Of a stretch of 63,010 bases of DNA, positions 17,543 through 27,342 are shown piece by piece. This stretch comes from Nitrobacter sp035546855. Lineage in GTDB: Bacteria; Pseudomonadota; Alphaproteobacteria; Rhizobiales; Xanthobacteraceae. Every line of letters begins with the position of its first letter. Position 1 is the first letter of the stretch. The notes under the pieces were generated by a model. The model saw nothing but the letters and a program-made list of their open reading frames with translations, was not told the origin of the DNA and ran no database searches. The position numbers and the translations under genes were made by a program. The DNA lies in assembly GCA_035546855.1 (NCBI GenBank), contig DASZVY010000019.1:1-63010 (forward strand), written 5' to 3'.

Positions 17543-18706
17543 TTAGAACTGTTCAAGCACTGTTTCGTGCCCTCTAAGTAGTGCACTTGCGAGCTTTCGC
17601 CAAGCCTTTAAGGCCTGATCAATGTCTGCTTCAGTGGTCTCCCAGCCCAGCGAAAAGCGGATGGCGCTCTTGGCCAAGTCCGGTCCGTATCCCATTGCCT
17701 CGAGCACATGCGAAGGTTGTACCTTGCCGGAAGAACACGCGGATCCCGACGAAACGGCGATCCCTTCGAGGTCGAAGCCGATGACGGTGATTTCGGCTTT
17801 CAGGCCCCGCATCGCCACCAGCGTCGTATTCGGCAGCCGCGGCACGTCCTCGGCGACGATGACGCTGCCTTGAGTTTGCCGCAACGCGCCTTCGAGCCGG
17901 TTCCGTAAGGTTTCGATCCGCCGCATGTCGGTCTCGCGGGTCGCCATGGCCACCTTCACCGCCGCGCCGAAGCCAGCGATGGCCGGCACGTTTTCCGTTC
18001 CGGCACGGCGTCCTCGCTCCTGCCCACCGCCCCGGATCAACGCCGGAAGGTCCGCCACATTGTCACCCAGGATCAGCGCGCCAATTCCCGTCGGACCTCC
18101 GATCTTGTGCGCTGAAACAGATAGAAGATCAACCGCCAATTCATTGATACGAAATGGTATTTTTCCAAATGCCTGAACCGCGTCGACGTGCAGCAAACCG
18201 CCGGCGGCGTGGACCAGGCCAGCCACTTCGGCGATCGGCTGGATCGCGCCGGTCTCGTTGTTGGCGAGCATGACGGAGACAAGGGTCGGCGGCCGGTTTG
18301 CGAGCATCGCCTTCAATGCATCGAGATCGACCCGGCCTGCAGGCAGCACCGGCAAACGTTCGATCTGACCTGGGGCGAATTGGCCGCCGGCCAGCACCGA
18401 GGCATGCTCGATAGCAGAAACAATAACCTTTTCAGCAGGTTGTTGCGATCGCCCGCGCAATCCCGGCGCCAACGCCAGCGCATTGGCCTCGGTCCCGCCG
18501 GATGTAAAAATCACATTGCGCGCCTCCGCTCCGACGGCCGCAGCAACCGTGCCCCGCGCCTCCTCGACCAATGCCCGCGCATGTTGTCCTTCGGCATGCA
18601 CCGACGACGGGTTGCCGCCCAGCTCCCACGCAGCCGTCATCGCCGCGCGCGCCTCGCGGCGCAGCGGCGTGGTGGCGTTCCAGTCGAGATAGACACGGTT
18701 CTGCAT
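17543..18706 (-). CDS. group I cysteine desulfurase (NifS/IscS-like)
   Basis: A 387-residue PLP-dependent desulfurase distinct from SufS. It starts MQNRVYLDWNATTPLR, carries the PLP Lys in SVSAHKIGGPTGIG and the catalytic Cys in the longer loop SSGSACSSGKVQPSHV, which defines group I enzymes. The frame opens 17 codons earlier, but homology begins at this ATG. It heads the suf cluster, so the transcript would encode two desulfurases. It could supply sulfur for tRNA modification as well as clusters. The alpha/beta-hydrolase gene is divergent from it across about 200 bp. Confidence 0.92.
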   Translation of the reverse strand: MQNRVYLDWNATTPLRREARAAMTAAWELGGNPSSVHAEGQHARALVEEARGTVAAAVGAEARNVIFTSGGTEANALALAPGLRGRSQQPAEKVIVSAIEHASVLAGGQFAPGQIERLPVLPAGRVDLDALKAMLANRPPTLVSVMLANNETGAIQPIAEVAGLVHAAGGLLHVDAVQAFGKIPFRINELAVDLLSVSAHKIGGPTGIGALILGDNVADLPALIRGGGQERGRRAGTENVPAIAGFGAAVKVAMATRETDMRRIETLRNRLEGALRQTQGSVIVAEDVPRLPNTTLVAMRGLKAEITVIGFDLEGIAVSSGSACSSGKVQPSHVLEAMGYGPDLAKSAIRFSLGWETTEADIDQALKAWRKLASALLRGHETVLEQF

Positions 18707-18908
18707 GGCCTTGCTCTTATATGCCGGTTCTTGGCGGTGCGGGACACCCAAGCGCAAGATGCTTGCTTTTTGCCCCTCGCCCCATGCTAGAACGCGACAT
18801 CACATTCACCGCGTCGCGCCCGCATGCCGCTGTGCGACGCCTGATCGCGCCTTCGTCCGCCGAGCCGATCCGCCCCGGACGAGGCCGACGGTTTGCCAAG
18901 GATTCCCG

Positions 18909-19556
18909 ATGCCTGAAGTCATTTTCACCGGTCCCGCCGGCCGTCTCGAGGGCCGCTATCATCCGGCGAAACAGAAGAACGCGCCGATCGCCATGGTGCT
19001 GCACCCGCACCCGCAGTTTCGCGGCAGCATGAACCACCCGATCGTCTATCAGGTCTATTACGCGTTCGTGGCCCGCGGGTTCTCGGTGCTGCGCTTCAAT
19101 TTCCGCGGCGTCGGCCGCAGCCAAGGTTCGTTCGATCACGGCACCGGCGAATTGTCCGACGCGGCCTCCGCGCTCGACTGGGCGCAGACCATCAATCCAG
19201 AGGCGCGGGCCTGCTGGGTTGCCGGCTTCTCGTTCGGCGCCTGGATCGGCATGCAACTCCTGATGCGGCGGCCGGAGGTCGAAGGCTTCATCTCGATCGC
19301 GCCCGAACCCAATCGCTACGACTTCTCGTTCCTGGCGCCCTGCCCGTCCTCCGGCCTGATCGTCCACGGCGAAAAGGACATCGTCGCGCCCGCGAAGGAC
19401 GTCAATACGCTGGTTGAAAAGCTGAAAACCCAGAAGGGCATCGTCATCGATCAGCAAACCATCCCGGGGGCCAACCACTTCTTCGAGGACAAGATGGAGC
19501 CGCTGATGGAGAGCATCACCGGCTATCTCGACATGCGGTTGGCCAATATCCGCTGA
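18909..19556 (+). CDS. alpha/beta-hydrolase
   Basis: A 215-residue alpha/beta-hydrolase of the short dienelactone-hydrolase-like type. It has the oxyanion-side motif HPHPQFRGSMNHP, the core strand LRFNFRGVGRSQG, the nucleophile elbow GFSFGAWI (Ser), then VHGEKDIV (Asp) and GANHFF (His), so the triad is complete. The substrate is unknown. The long open frame upstream has no ribosome site or homology, so I start at MPEVIFTGPAG. It converges with anmK with a 10-bp gap. Confidence 0.87.
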   Translation: MPEVIFTGPAGRLEGRYHPAKQKNAPIAMVLHPHPQFRGSMNHPIVYQVYYAFVARGFSVLRFNFRGVGRSQGSFDHGTGELSDAASALDWAQTINPEARACWVAGFSFGAWIGMQLLMRRPEVEGFISIAPEPNRYDFSFLAPCPSSGLIVHGEKDIVAPAKDVNTLVEKLKTQKGIVIDQQTIPGANHFFEDKMEPLMESITGYLDMRLANIR

Positions 19557-19566
19557 ATCGACGCGC

Positions 19567-20673
19567 TCACGGCCGCGCCATCACTCCGCCGGTCATCGGC
19601 ATTGGCACGCCGGTTGTTGCCGGATAGCTCAGGGGCAGGCCCTTGAGGCCCCGCGCCGCCAGGAAGCCGAAGGCCTGTGCCTCCATCGCATCAGCCGACC
19701 AACCCAGCCCGTCGGCGGGCTCGACCGTTGCCGGCGCAAGCCTGCCCCGCAGCATCCGCATCATGGTCAGGTTGCGAGCCCCTCCGCCAACCACGATCCA
19801 GCTTTTCGGAATCCTGGGAAGCAACGGCCCGATCCGGGCAATGGCAGCGGCCGTGAACGCCGTCAGGGTAGCGGCCCCATCGGCGGCAGATAGATTATTC
19901 GGCAGCACCAGCGCGGTGAAATCGTTGCGGTCGAGCGATTTCGGCGGCGGCACGGAAAAGAACGGCTGCTGCAAGGCCCGCGCGATCCAGGCTTCATCGG
20001 GACAGCCCTGCGCCGCCAGCCGGCCTTCGCAGTCGAACGGCTTGCCCGTCGTCCGAAACATGAAATCGTCGAGCAACGCGTTGCCGGGGCCGGTGTCGCA
20101 GGCGATCAGGGTCTCGTTACCGTCGATATAGGTGATGTTGGAAACGCCGCCGATATTGACCACGCAAATCGGCCCTTCGCGATCGAGCGATTGGGCCAGC
20201 GCCCGGTGATAAACGGGAACGAAGGGAGCGCCCTGGCCTCCGGCGGCCACATCCGCAGCGCGGAAATCATGCATGACAGGAATGTGGATGGCTTTCGCCA
20301 GCGCAGTCGCGTCACCGATCTGGATCGTCAAGCGCTGCGCGGGGCGATGCAGAATGGTCTGACCGTGGAATCCGACGATATCGACATCCTCGCGGGCGAT
20401 GCGGTTTTGCGCCGTGAAGGCAGCGACGGCCTCGGCATGAGCGCGGGTCACAACTCCTTCCGCCTCGCCGATCACGCCCGGCCGCGCCTCGCGTTGCGTC
20501 AAACCTGTGGCAGCCGCGAGAGCCTCGCGCAGCACCCCCCGCTCGCCCTCCGTATAAGGCCGGTAGCCCGATGGCCCGAAGGCAGCCACCCGTTTGCCAT
20601 CGGTTTCAATCAGGGCAACATCGACCCCGTCCAGCGATGTACCGCTCATCAGGCCCATGGCCGTCATCATCAT
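19567..20673 (-). CDS. anmK: anhydro-N-acetylmuramic acid kinase
   Basis: A 368-residue kinase that opens and phosphorylates 1,6-anhydro-MurNAc during cell-wall recycling. The N-terminal phosphate loop GLMSGTSLDGVDVAL is diagnostic, with DTGPGNALLDDF and GGGARN further on. I chose the ATG of MMMTAMG, with AAGGGCG upstream, in place of a start 16 codons earlier. It is divergent from tyrS across about 150 bp. The amidase and PBP1a genes elsewhere in the window act in the same cell-wall turnover. Confidence 0.94.
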   Translation of the reverse strand: MMMTAMGLMSGTSLDGVDVALIETDGKRVAAFGPSGYRPYTEGERGVLREALAAATGLTQREARPGVIGEAEGVVTRAHAEAVAAFTAQNRIAREDVDIVGFHGQTILHRPAQRLTIQIGDATALAKAIHIPVMHDFRAADVAAGGQGAPFVPVYHRALAQSLDREGPICVVNIGGVSNITYIDGNETLIACDTGPGNALLDDFMFRTTGKPFDCEGRLAAQGCPDEAWIARALQQPFFSVPPPKSLDRNDFTALVLPNNLSAADGAATLTAFTAAAIARIGPLLPRIPKSWIVVGGGARNLTMMRMLRGRLAPATVEPADGLGWSADAMEAQAFGFLAARGLKGLPLSYPATTGVPMPMTGGVMARP

Positions 20674-20826
20674 GGGACGCCCTTTCTGCCGACAAATGAG
20701 CAACTTGTGCCCGGCGGGCACATCTTATAATGCCACACGGCGACTTCGTCCGGCAGGGGACCGCCAGCCTGCGCCGGAATTTGAATCGCGATAGAGTCAA
20801 ACAAGAATGATCAGAGTCGCATACCG

Positions 20827-22080
20827 ATGACAGCCTTTAAGTCGGATTTTCTGAAAACGCTGCAGGAACGCGGCTTTATCCACCAGTGCTCCGATTTCGA
20901 GGGGCTCGATGCACTCGCCGCCAAGGGCGGAGCGATCGCCTATGTCGGCTATGATTGCACGGCCGCGTCGCTGCATATCGGCCACCTGCTCTCGATCATG
21001 ATGATGCACTGGCTGCAGCAGACCGGCAACAAACCCATCGCGCTGATGGGCGGCGGCACCACACGCGTCGGCGACCCGTCGGGCCGTGACGAAACCCGCA
21101 AAATCCTGAGCTACGAGCAGATCGACGCCAATAAGGAATCGATCAAGGGCACGTTCTCGAAATTCCTCACCTTCGGCGACGGCAAGAGCGACGCCGTGAT
21201 GGCGGACAACGCCGAATGGCTCACCAGGCTCAACTACATCGAGATGCTGCGCGACGTCGGCCGGCATTTCTCCATCAACCGCATGCTCACGATGGACAGC
21301 GTGAAGATGCGACTTGACCGCGAGCAGGAGCTCTCGTTCATCGAATTCAACTACATGATCCTGCAATCCTACGATTTCGTGGAGCTGGCGCGCCGCTATG
21401 GCTGCAACCTGCAGATGGGCGGCTCGGATCAGTGGGGCAACATCGTCAACGGCGTCGATCTCGGCCGCCGCATGGGCACGCATCAGCTCTATGCGCTGAC
21501 CTGTCCGCTGCTCACGACGTCGTCGGGCGCCAAGATGGGCAAGACCGCGGCGGGCGCGGTGTGGCTCAACGCCGGTATGCTGCCGGTCTACGATTACTGG
21601 CAGTTCTGGCGCAACACCGAGGACGGCGACGTCACGCGCTTCCTCAAGCTCTTTACGCTCCTGTCCATGAGCGAGATCGCGAAGCTCGCGGCGTTGCAGG
21701 GCGCCGAGATCAACGAGGCCAAGAAGGTGCTGGCGACCGAGGCGACCGCCCTGCTCCACGGCCGCGACGAAGCCGAGAAGGCCGCAAATACGGCTCGCAC
21801 CACATTTGAAGAAGGCGCCATCGCCGAAAGCCTTCCCACGCTGGATATCCCGCACGGCGAGCTTGAGAGCGGCCTCGGCGTGTTGACGGCCTTCGTGAGC
21901 GCCGGTCTTGTCGCCTCCAATGGCGAAGCGCGCCGTCAGATCAAGGGCGGCGGCCTGCGCGTCAACGACGTCGCGGTCACCGATGACAAGCTGATGCTGA
22001 CCCCGGCCAATCTCACCTCGGAAGGCGTCATCAAGCTGTCGATGGGCAAGAAGCGTCACGTCCTGCTGCGGCCTGCATAG
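20827..22080 (+). CDS. tyrS: tyrosyl-tRNA synthetase
   Basis: A 417-residue class I synthetase charging tRNA-Tyr. It shows the HIGH motif as HIGHLL near residue 50, the tyrosine-binding YVGYDCTA and QMGGSDQWGN segments, the KMSKS equivalent KMGKT near residue 238, and the C-terminal S4-type RNA-binding domain (ASNGEARRQIKGGGLRVN). Length and motif forms are normal. The 150-bp upstream gap shows no attenuator that I can recognise. Confidence 0.96.
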   Translation: MTAFKSDFLKTLQERGFIHQCSDFEGLDALAAKGGAIAYVGYDCTAASLHIGHLLSIMMMHWLQQTGNKPIALMGGGTTRVGDPSGRDETRKILSYEQIDANKESIKGTFSKFLTFGDGKSDAVMADNAEWLTRLNYIEMLRDVGRHFSINRMLTMDSVKMRLDREQELSFIEFNYMILQSYDFVELARRYGCNLQMGGSDQWGNIVNGVDLGRRMGTHQLYALTCPLLTTSSGAKMGKTAAGAVWLNAGMLPVYDYWQFWRNTEDGDVTRFLKLFTLLSMSEIAKLAALQGAEINEAKKVLATEATALLHGRDEAEKAANTARTTFEEGAIAESLPTLDIPHGELESGLGVLTAFVSAGLVASNGEARRQIKGGGLRVNDVAVTDDKLMLTPANLTSEGVIKLSMGKKRHVLLRPA

Positions 22081-22163
22081 CCCTATTCGCAAAAGGCGGC
22101 TGCTCTTTGCCGCCAAATTGCGCACCATGATCCCGTGACGTCTCCCGCCGGATCAATTGCCTG

Positions 22164-23378
22164 ATGGATCAACGAACGGCCCAACGGACCGGACTTGCCG
22201 TGCTGGGCGTCTGCTTCGTGCTGTCCGTGCTCGGCCGCGGCCTCGGCGAGACCTTCACGGTTTTCCTGCTTCCGATCTCGCAATCGTTCGGCTGGGATCG
22301 CAGTGACGTGGTTTCGATCTATTCGCTGACGTCGTTGTCGGGTGGTCTCGTCGCGCCGTTCATCGGCCGCCTGTTCGATCGCTCCGGCCCGCGCGCGGTG
22401 TATACCCTCGGCATGCTGCTGCTGGGTGGCGCCTATCTTGCGGCCGCCTATGCGCAACAACTCTGGCAGTTCCAGTTGGCGATCGGCGTCTGCGTCGGCT
22501 TCGGCATCGCCTGTATCGGCATCGTTCCTAATTCCATCCTGCTCGGCCGCTGGTTCAGCCGCCGGCTGCCGACCGCAATGTCCGTGGTTTATTCGGCAAC
22601 CGGCGCCGGCGTGCTGATCATGCTGCCGATCGCGCAGCTTCTGATCGAGCATTTTGGCTGGCGTGGCGCCTATGAATGGTTTGGATTTGTCGTGATGGCG
22701 CTGCTGGTGCCGTTGCTGGTCCTGCCGTGGCGCCGGTTCGGCCGCGGCTCCGAGCACATGGAGAGGCCCGCCGCGGCGGGACTCGCCGAGGAAGGCTGGA
22801 CCTTGCTTGCAGCCATGCGGCACCACGCATTCTGGGCGCTGTTTGCAACATTCTTCTTCACCGCGATCGGCATGTACGCCATTTCCCCTGAAGTGGTGGC
22901 GTATCTGGTCGATGCCGGCTTTCCTCCGCTGCAGGCGGCGACCGCATGGGGCTTCAGCGGCGTCGTGCTGCTGTTCGGCATGCTCGGCGTGAGCTGGCTC
23001 GACGGCATCATCGGACGAAGGCCATCGGTTCTTTTCAGCTACGCTCTCTCGATCGCGGGCATCGTGATGCTGTGGCTGCTGCGGTGGTATCCGAACTATG
23101 CGTTGCTGACCGGGTTCGTGGTCTGCTTCGGCAGCATGATCGGATCGCGCGGACCGCTGATCTCGGCGACCGCGATGAAGGTCTTTCAAGGCAAGCGCGT
23201 CGGAACAATCTACGGGACGATTACCATCGGGAGCGGGCTTGGATCATCGCTCGGCTCATGGTGCGGCGGACTCATTCACGACTGGACCCACAGCTACAAT
23301 CCGCTGCTGGCTTTCGCCCTGGTCGCCGTTGTGCTGGGCGCGATTCCGTTTCTAATCGTTCCCGCACTGAGAGAGTAG
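22164..23378 (+). CDS. MFS transporter
   Basis: A 404-residue integral membrane protein with about 12 hydrophobic helices in two halves. The loop after helix 2 carries GRLFDRSGPRAVYTLGM, the MFS motif A. It resembles the monocarboxylate/oxalate-formate-like MFS branch, but the substrate cannot be stated. It lies 83 bp behind tyrS and ends 9 bp before the convergent AsmA-like gene. Confidence 0.87.
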   Translation: MDQRTAQRTGLAVLGVCFVLSVLGRGLGETFTVFLLPISQSFGWDRSDVVSIYSLTSLSGGLVAPFIGRLFDRSGPRAVYTLGMLLLGGAYLAAAYAQQLWQFQLAIGVCVGFGIACIGIVPNSILLGRWFSRRLPTAMSVVYSATGAGVLIMLPIAQLLIEHFGWRGAYEWFGFVVMALLVPLLVLPWRRFGRGSEHMERPAAAGLAEEGWTLLAAMRHHAFWALFATFFFTAIGMYAISPEVVAYLVDAGFPPLQAATAWGFSGVVLLFGMLGVSWLDGIIGRRPSVLFSYALSIAGIVMLWLLRWYPNYALLTGFVVCFGSMIGSRGPLISATAMKVFQGKRVGTIYGTITIGSGLGSSLGSWCGGLIHDWTHSYNPLLAFALVAVVLGAIPFLIVPALRE

Positions 23379-23387
23379 CAAGCGCTG

Positions 23388-26300
23388 TCAATTCCCGTTG
23401 CTCGACGGATATTCGATCTGGTTGTTTTGCTTGCCCGTCTGGAATTCAAAAATCTTGCGCAACACGCCGGGAGCCATCGCCGAGATCGGATTGACTCGAA
23501 GCTGCGGCTGCCCCGGCGTCCCCACCACCTCGTAGGTCACACCGATCAGTCCCTCGTTGCTGCCGCCGCCGAGAAACAGGCCGACGATCGGTATCTGCCC
23601 AAAGATGTTGTTGAGGCCGTAAAGCGGCACGAACGTGCCGCTCATCCGAACCTTGTTGCCGGGAAAATCGATGCTGCCTTCGATGGTCGCGCCGATCGTC
23701 GGTCCCTTCACCACACCTTCCCGAATCGTCAGTTGCCCATTCTGCCGCGTGAACTCCGCCCGAAGCCGGGAGAAGAAGATGCCGTTCCGAACATTCTGCG
23801 GTCCCCCCGCCGCGGCGCGGTCGAGCGCCGTCTCTCCCTTGATGGTGAAGTCGCGAACATTGATCAGGCCCAGCTTCGGGCGCGACTCGACCGTAGGCGG
23901 GTCCATCGCCAACGCCAACTGGCCACCCACCATCTTTCCGTAGGTATCGGTGAAACGAAAGAACGCGCCGGCGTCGTTGGTTTCGATCAGAATGACATCG
24001 CGGCCCTGGGATCGCGCGCGCAGCTCACCTGTCAGCGACGTATCGCGGCCGATCTTGCCGCTCATCGCGAAGCTACGGATCGAGCCGTTCCTCCGCGACA
24101 GCTTCACGTCCGCGCTTCGCACCGCCTCTCCATAGAAGCCCGCAACCGCGCCGATCTTCATATCGACGTCGAAATCGACGCTTTTCGTCTTGCTCTTGGA
24201 ATCGGCTTCCTTGCCAGAAATCGCCGATTTGATGAAGTTGCGGCCATCGAACACGTCTCCCCGCAGGGTCACCTTGATGACCCCGTCGGCATTGCGCTCC
24301 GCCTTCAGCGACGCCTTGTCCCCTTCCGACGGCGAGTAGACCGGAAAACTCGCGTTCATCAGTTCGCCGTTCTGATCGACCTCGAGCGCCCCCTTGATCA
24401 GGACGCCGCCGCCGTCGATGACGATGTCCTCAAGACGCGTTGATTGCGGTTTCTGAACGACGTTGAATGTTGCGTGACCCGACCTGCCGGGAAGCTTGAC
24501 CCAGCCCGGGAAAATATTGTCGAGCCTCGCGGATGTCAGATCGGCATCGACGCCGAGCTTGCCGTCAGGGCCGATCTTGCCGCTCAATTTGACCGGGATC
24601 GGACCGGTTATGCCCGACCCGAGATCGAAGCCGAATTTGGCCCGGCTCGCATCGTCGAGCGTCGCTTTCAATTTGATGTCGGCATCGCCCTCGGCCGGTT
24701 TGCTGTAGTCGAGCGCCGCCGGTTGCCCGTTGATCTTGACGTCGCCCTTGACCTGATAACCTTGGTTGTTGGCAACGACTTTCAGCGCAGCGGCCTCGAG
24801 TTTCCCGCCCATCACCAATTTGTCCGCCACAAGTCCCGAGACGTCGGCGGACACGGAATAGGTCGTGTCCTGTCGCGTCAGTTCCCGCTTGACGGGAAGA
24901 CCGAGCGACACCTGCGCCACGACATTGCCCTTCGTCGTATTGGGATCGAGCAGATTGCCGGAGAATTCGCTCAATCGATCCGAGGACAGAATTTCCGCGG
25001 CGGCAGGGACAGGACCGTCAATCTTGAAACGCACCCTGGCCGGTGCGGGCTTCGGCGCCATGTCCGGCACTTCGAACACAACATCGGAGATATTGAGCCT
25101 GCGGCCGGCGGGCGTATCGGCAGCCGCCTGCCCGATCGTCACCGTCGCGGTCCGGCCGGTCACGTGCGCCTTCAGATCGGCGTCATGGATCGAAGGCAGA
25201 TCGTCGACCGGATGCACCGTCACGTTGCTGGCGACGATGTTGACGGAAAGACCGTCATCGGGGATCGGCGGACCGCGCCGCGAAAGATTATAGATCGGGG
25301 AGTTGACGCCGATCTCGATGCGCTGGACCGTGCCGCGCTCGATGCGTTGCGTGACCCACTCACGAACCTCGGGAACGATGAGGATCGGCCACATGCTTTT
25401 CAGCGCAGCCGCCGACATCGGCGTTCCCGCGAAGCCAAGTTTCAGGCGCGGCTCGCCCGAATAGTCGATGCTCCCGGTTCCAGCAACGCCGATCTGACCG
25501 TTGCTGATGTCGGCTTGCGTCAGCAAGATCTGTTTGTGCTCGGTATCGAAGCGGACTCCGATCGCGATGCGGTTGAAGATCAGCGGCTCCTCACCGTCGT
25601 GTCCGCCGAGCACGATCGTGCCGCCGCTCAGTCCCATCTGCCAATCCGGGATCCGGCCATCGGGCGGCTCAAGATGCGCGAGAAGCGTGATCCGATTCGC
25701 GCCCGATATGATCTTGAACGGCGCCACCAGCACGCGCCGCCCCGAATCCCATTCCAGATTCATCTCGGCCTGATCGATCGACATCGGATAATCCGGCGTA
25801 TCGCTGTCGATAATCACGCCCTTGCCGGCGTAGAGGCGGCCGCGGAAATAGGTCGGCATCCCGTCGCGGCCGAGTTCGCCCTTCACTTCGCCGCTCAGCG
25901 GAAGATCCGCGCTGTAGGTCAGGTTCTTGACGCGAAGCGCAAGCAGAATGTTCTTGGCCGGGACCTTGTTGGCCCGCAAATCGACCGATCGCACGCCGTC
26001 CGACGGCGGCCCCACAAGAACATGCAGGGCCCACGGCTGGTCGCCGTCTTCGCCGAGATTGAGCGCGACGCCGCCGGCGCTCGGGCGACGCAGACTGAGA
26101 CTGATGTTCTCAAAACTCCAGCGGTTACCGCGTTGCTGATCGTCGACCACAAGCCTGCCGTTTTTCAGGCCGATCTCGTTGAGGTTCTGCCCGTCAAGGC
26201 CGGTCAGGCTGAGGCTGTCGAGCCATTCGAGGCCAGCCAACAAGCCGGCCATGCCGTCCGGGTTGCTCGAACCGGCTGGCGATCCGCCGGTGGACGACGA

Positions 26301-27125
26301 ACGTACCCGCGAGGCCGTCCCGGCGGCGGCCGGCGAGTTCGGAAGCGTGTTGACTGCGGCCGAGGGCGACGCCACGCCCGTCGCCAGCGGCTTTGCATTG
26401 TCGCCCGCGGAAACCGTCACCTCGCCATCGGGCGCGATCCGAACTGCGAGTTCCGCATCGACCAGATTGAGGCTTTCGGCGCGCAACCGTCCGGTCAGCA
26501 GCGCCATGCCGGACAACTTCACCTCGGCCTTGGGCGCGCTGGCGATCACCGCATGGTCACGGTCGCGGACCACGATGTCGCGAATCCGCACGGCGATCCG
26601 GATGCGTCCTGCGCGCTCGATCTGGGTTCCGCCAATCTCGACCGTGTTATCGTGGCCGATATTGTCCTCGATAGCCGCCGCGAGCCACGGCGTCGCGATC
26701 GCCAGATCGACGGGTCCCGCGCCAAGCCGCCACCACAACGCAGCAAAACCACCGCCAAAAATCAGAAGCAGCAGACCAAAGGTCACCGCCAGCCGCTTGA
26801 TCCAGCGTTCGCCGGCCAACCAGTGGACCGATCGGCGCAGCCGGTCGCCGAACCTATGAAAGCGGAATCCCGAGCGCGCCAGAAGGCGACGCGCGCGATG
26901 GCTTGCGGCCTCGTCATGCTCGTGGTCCCAGTCGATATGTTCCTGTGGCGCAAACTGACCGGCGGGGTGCCTGCTCGACGTTGGGATCGGCCTTTTCCTC
27001 GTCATTGACTCGCGGTACCGGACTGGACCGGAAGCGGGATCACGATCACCCGAGCGCCCGTCGAGATCAGGCGGACGCTGAGAGGACATCGCTACCGATC
27101 CGCGATTTGAACTGTCATTCGTCAT
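23388..27125 (-). CDS. giant AsmA/DUF3971-type envelope protein
   Basis: A 1245-residue protein with a charged, disordered N-terminal cytoplasmic region (about 105 residues), a single membrane anchor at about 110-132 (LAVTFGLLLLIFGGGFAALWW), and a very long periplasmic region rich in beta strands. The C-terminal part (about 1040-1200; IEGSIDFPGNKVRMSGTFVP) matches the AsmA-like C-terminal domain. Such YhdP/TamB-like proteins form hydrophobic grooves that carry lipids toward the outer membrane. I start at MTNDSSNRG, preceded by AAGGGCC; the frame opens 15 codons earlier. The peroxiredoxin gene is divergent. Confidence 0.87.
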   Translation of the reverse strand: MTNDSSNRGSVAMSSQRPPDLDGRSGDRDPASGPVRYRESMTRKRPIPTSSRHPAGQFAPQEHIDWDHEHDEAASHRARRLLARSGFRFHRFGDRLRRSVHWLAGERWIKRLAVTFGLLLLIFGGGFAALWWRLGAGPVDLAIATPWLAAAIEDNIGHDNTVEIGGTQIERAGRIRIAVRIRDIVVRDRDHAVIASAPKAEVKLSGMALLTGRLRAESLNLVDAELAVRIAPDGEVTVSAGDNAKPLATGVASPSAAVNTLPNSPAAAGTASRVRSSSTGGSPAGSSNPDGMAGLLAGLEWLDSLSLTGLDGQNLNEIGLKNGRLVVDDQQRGNRWSFENISLSLRRPSAGGVALNLGEDGDQPWALHVLVGPPSDGVRSVDLRANKVPAKNILLALRVKNLTYSADLPLSGEVKGELGRDGMPTYFRGRLYAGKGVIIDSDTPDYPMSIDQAEMNLEWDSGRRVLVAPFKIISGANRITLLAHLEPPDGRIPDWQMGLSGGTIVLGGHDGEEPLIFNRIAIGVRFDTEHKQILLTQADISNGQIGVAGTGSIDYSGEPRLKLGFAGTPMSAAALKSMWPILIVPEVREWVTQRIERGTVQRIEIGVNSPIYNLSRRGPPIPDDGLSVNIVASNVTVHPVDDLPSIHDADLKAHVTGRTATVTIGQAAADTPAGRRLNISDVVFEVPDMAPKPAPARVRFKIDGPVPAAAEILSSDRLSEFSGNLLDPNTTKGNVVAQVSLGLPVKRELTRQDTTYSVSADVSGLVADKLVMGGKLEAAALKVVANNQGYQVKGDVKINGQPAALDYSKPAEGDADIKLKATLDDASRAKFGFDLGSGITGPIPVKLSGKIGPDGKLGVDADLTSARLDNIFPGWVKLPGRSGHATFNVVQKPQSTRLEDIVIDGGGVLIKGALEVDQNGELMNASFPVYSPSEGDKASLKAERNADGVIKVTLRGDVFDGRNFIKSAISGKEADSKSKTKSVDFDVDMKIGAVAGFYGEAVRSADVKLSRRNGSIRSFAMSGKIGRDTSLTGELRARSQGRDVILIETNDAGAFFRFTDTYGKMVGGQLALAMDPPTVESRPKLGLINVRDFTIKGETALDRAAAGGPQNVRNGIFFSRLRAEFTRQNGQLTIREGVVKGPTIGATIEGSIDFPGNKVRMSGTFVPLYGLNNIFGQIPIVGLFLGGGSNEGLIGVTYEVVGTPGQPQLRVNPISAMAPGVLRKIFEFQTGKQNNQIEYPSSNGN

Positions 27126-27342
27126 CCGGCCCTTGCGGTGCTTCCGAGGCTCGCGATCAAGCCGGAGCATGAAATGTCAAATTCGCTCCACTCGAAGACG
27201 CCGGGACGACCGCGTGTCGAATCCCCGCGATCATACTCCGAAGCCTGCGGACATGCCCAGCGGCCCGCCGTCCCGGGCCATCTCGACATCCCCTCGCCTT
27301 TGCGCCGATATTGACCGTTCGAAAGCGACGAAAGGAAGGCGT

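Noticed and set aside
20674..20826. T-box or other attenuator upstream of tyrS
   Set aside because: The 150-bp gap has no T-box consensus, no terminator/antiterminator pair and also carries the divergent anmK promoter.
24444..27008. 854-codon plus-strand frame opposite the AsmA-like gene
   Set aside because: Antisense shadow with no domain features; the minus-strand protein has signal, membrane anchor and a family domain.
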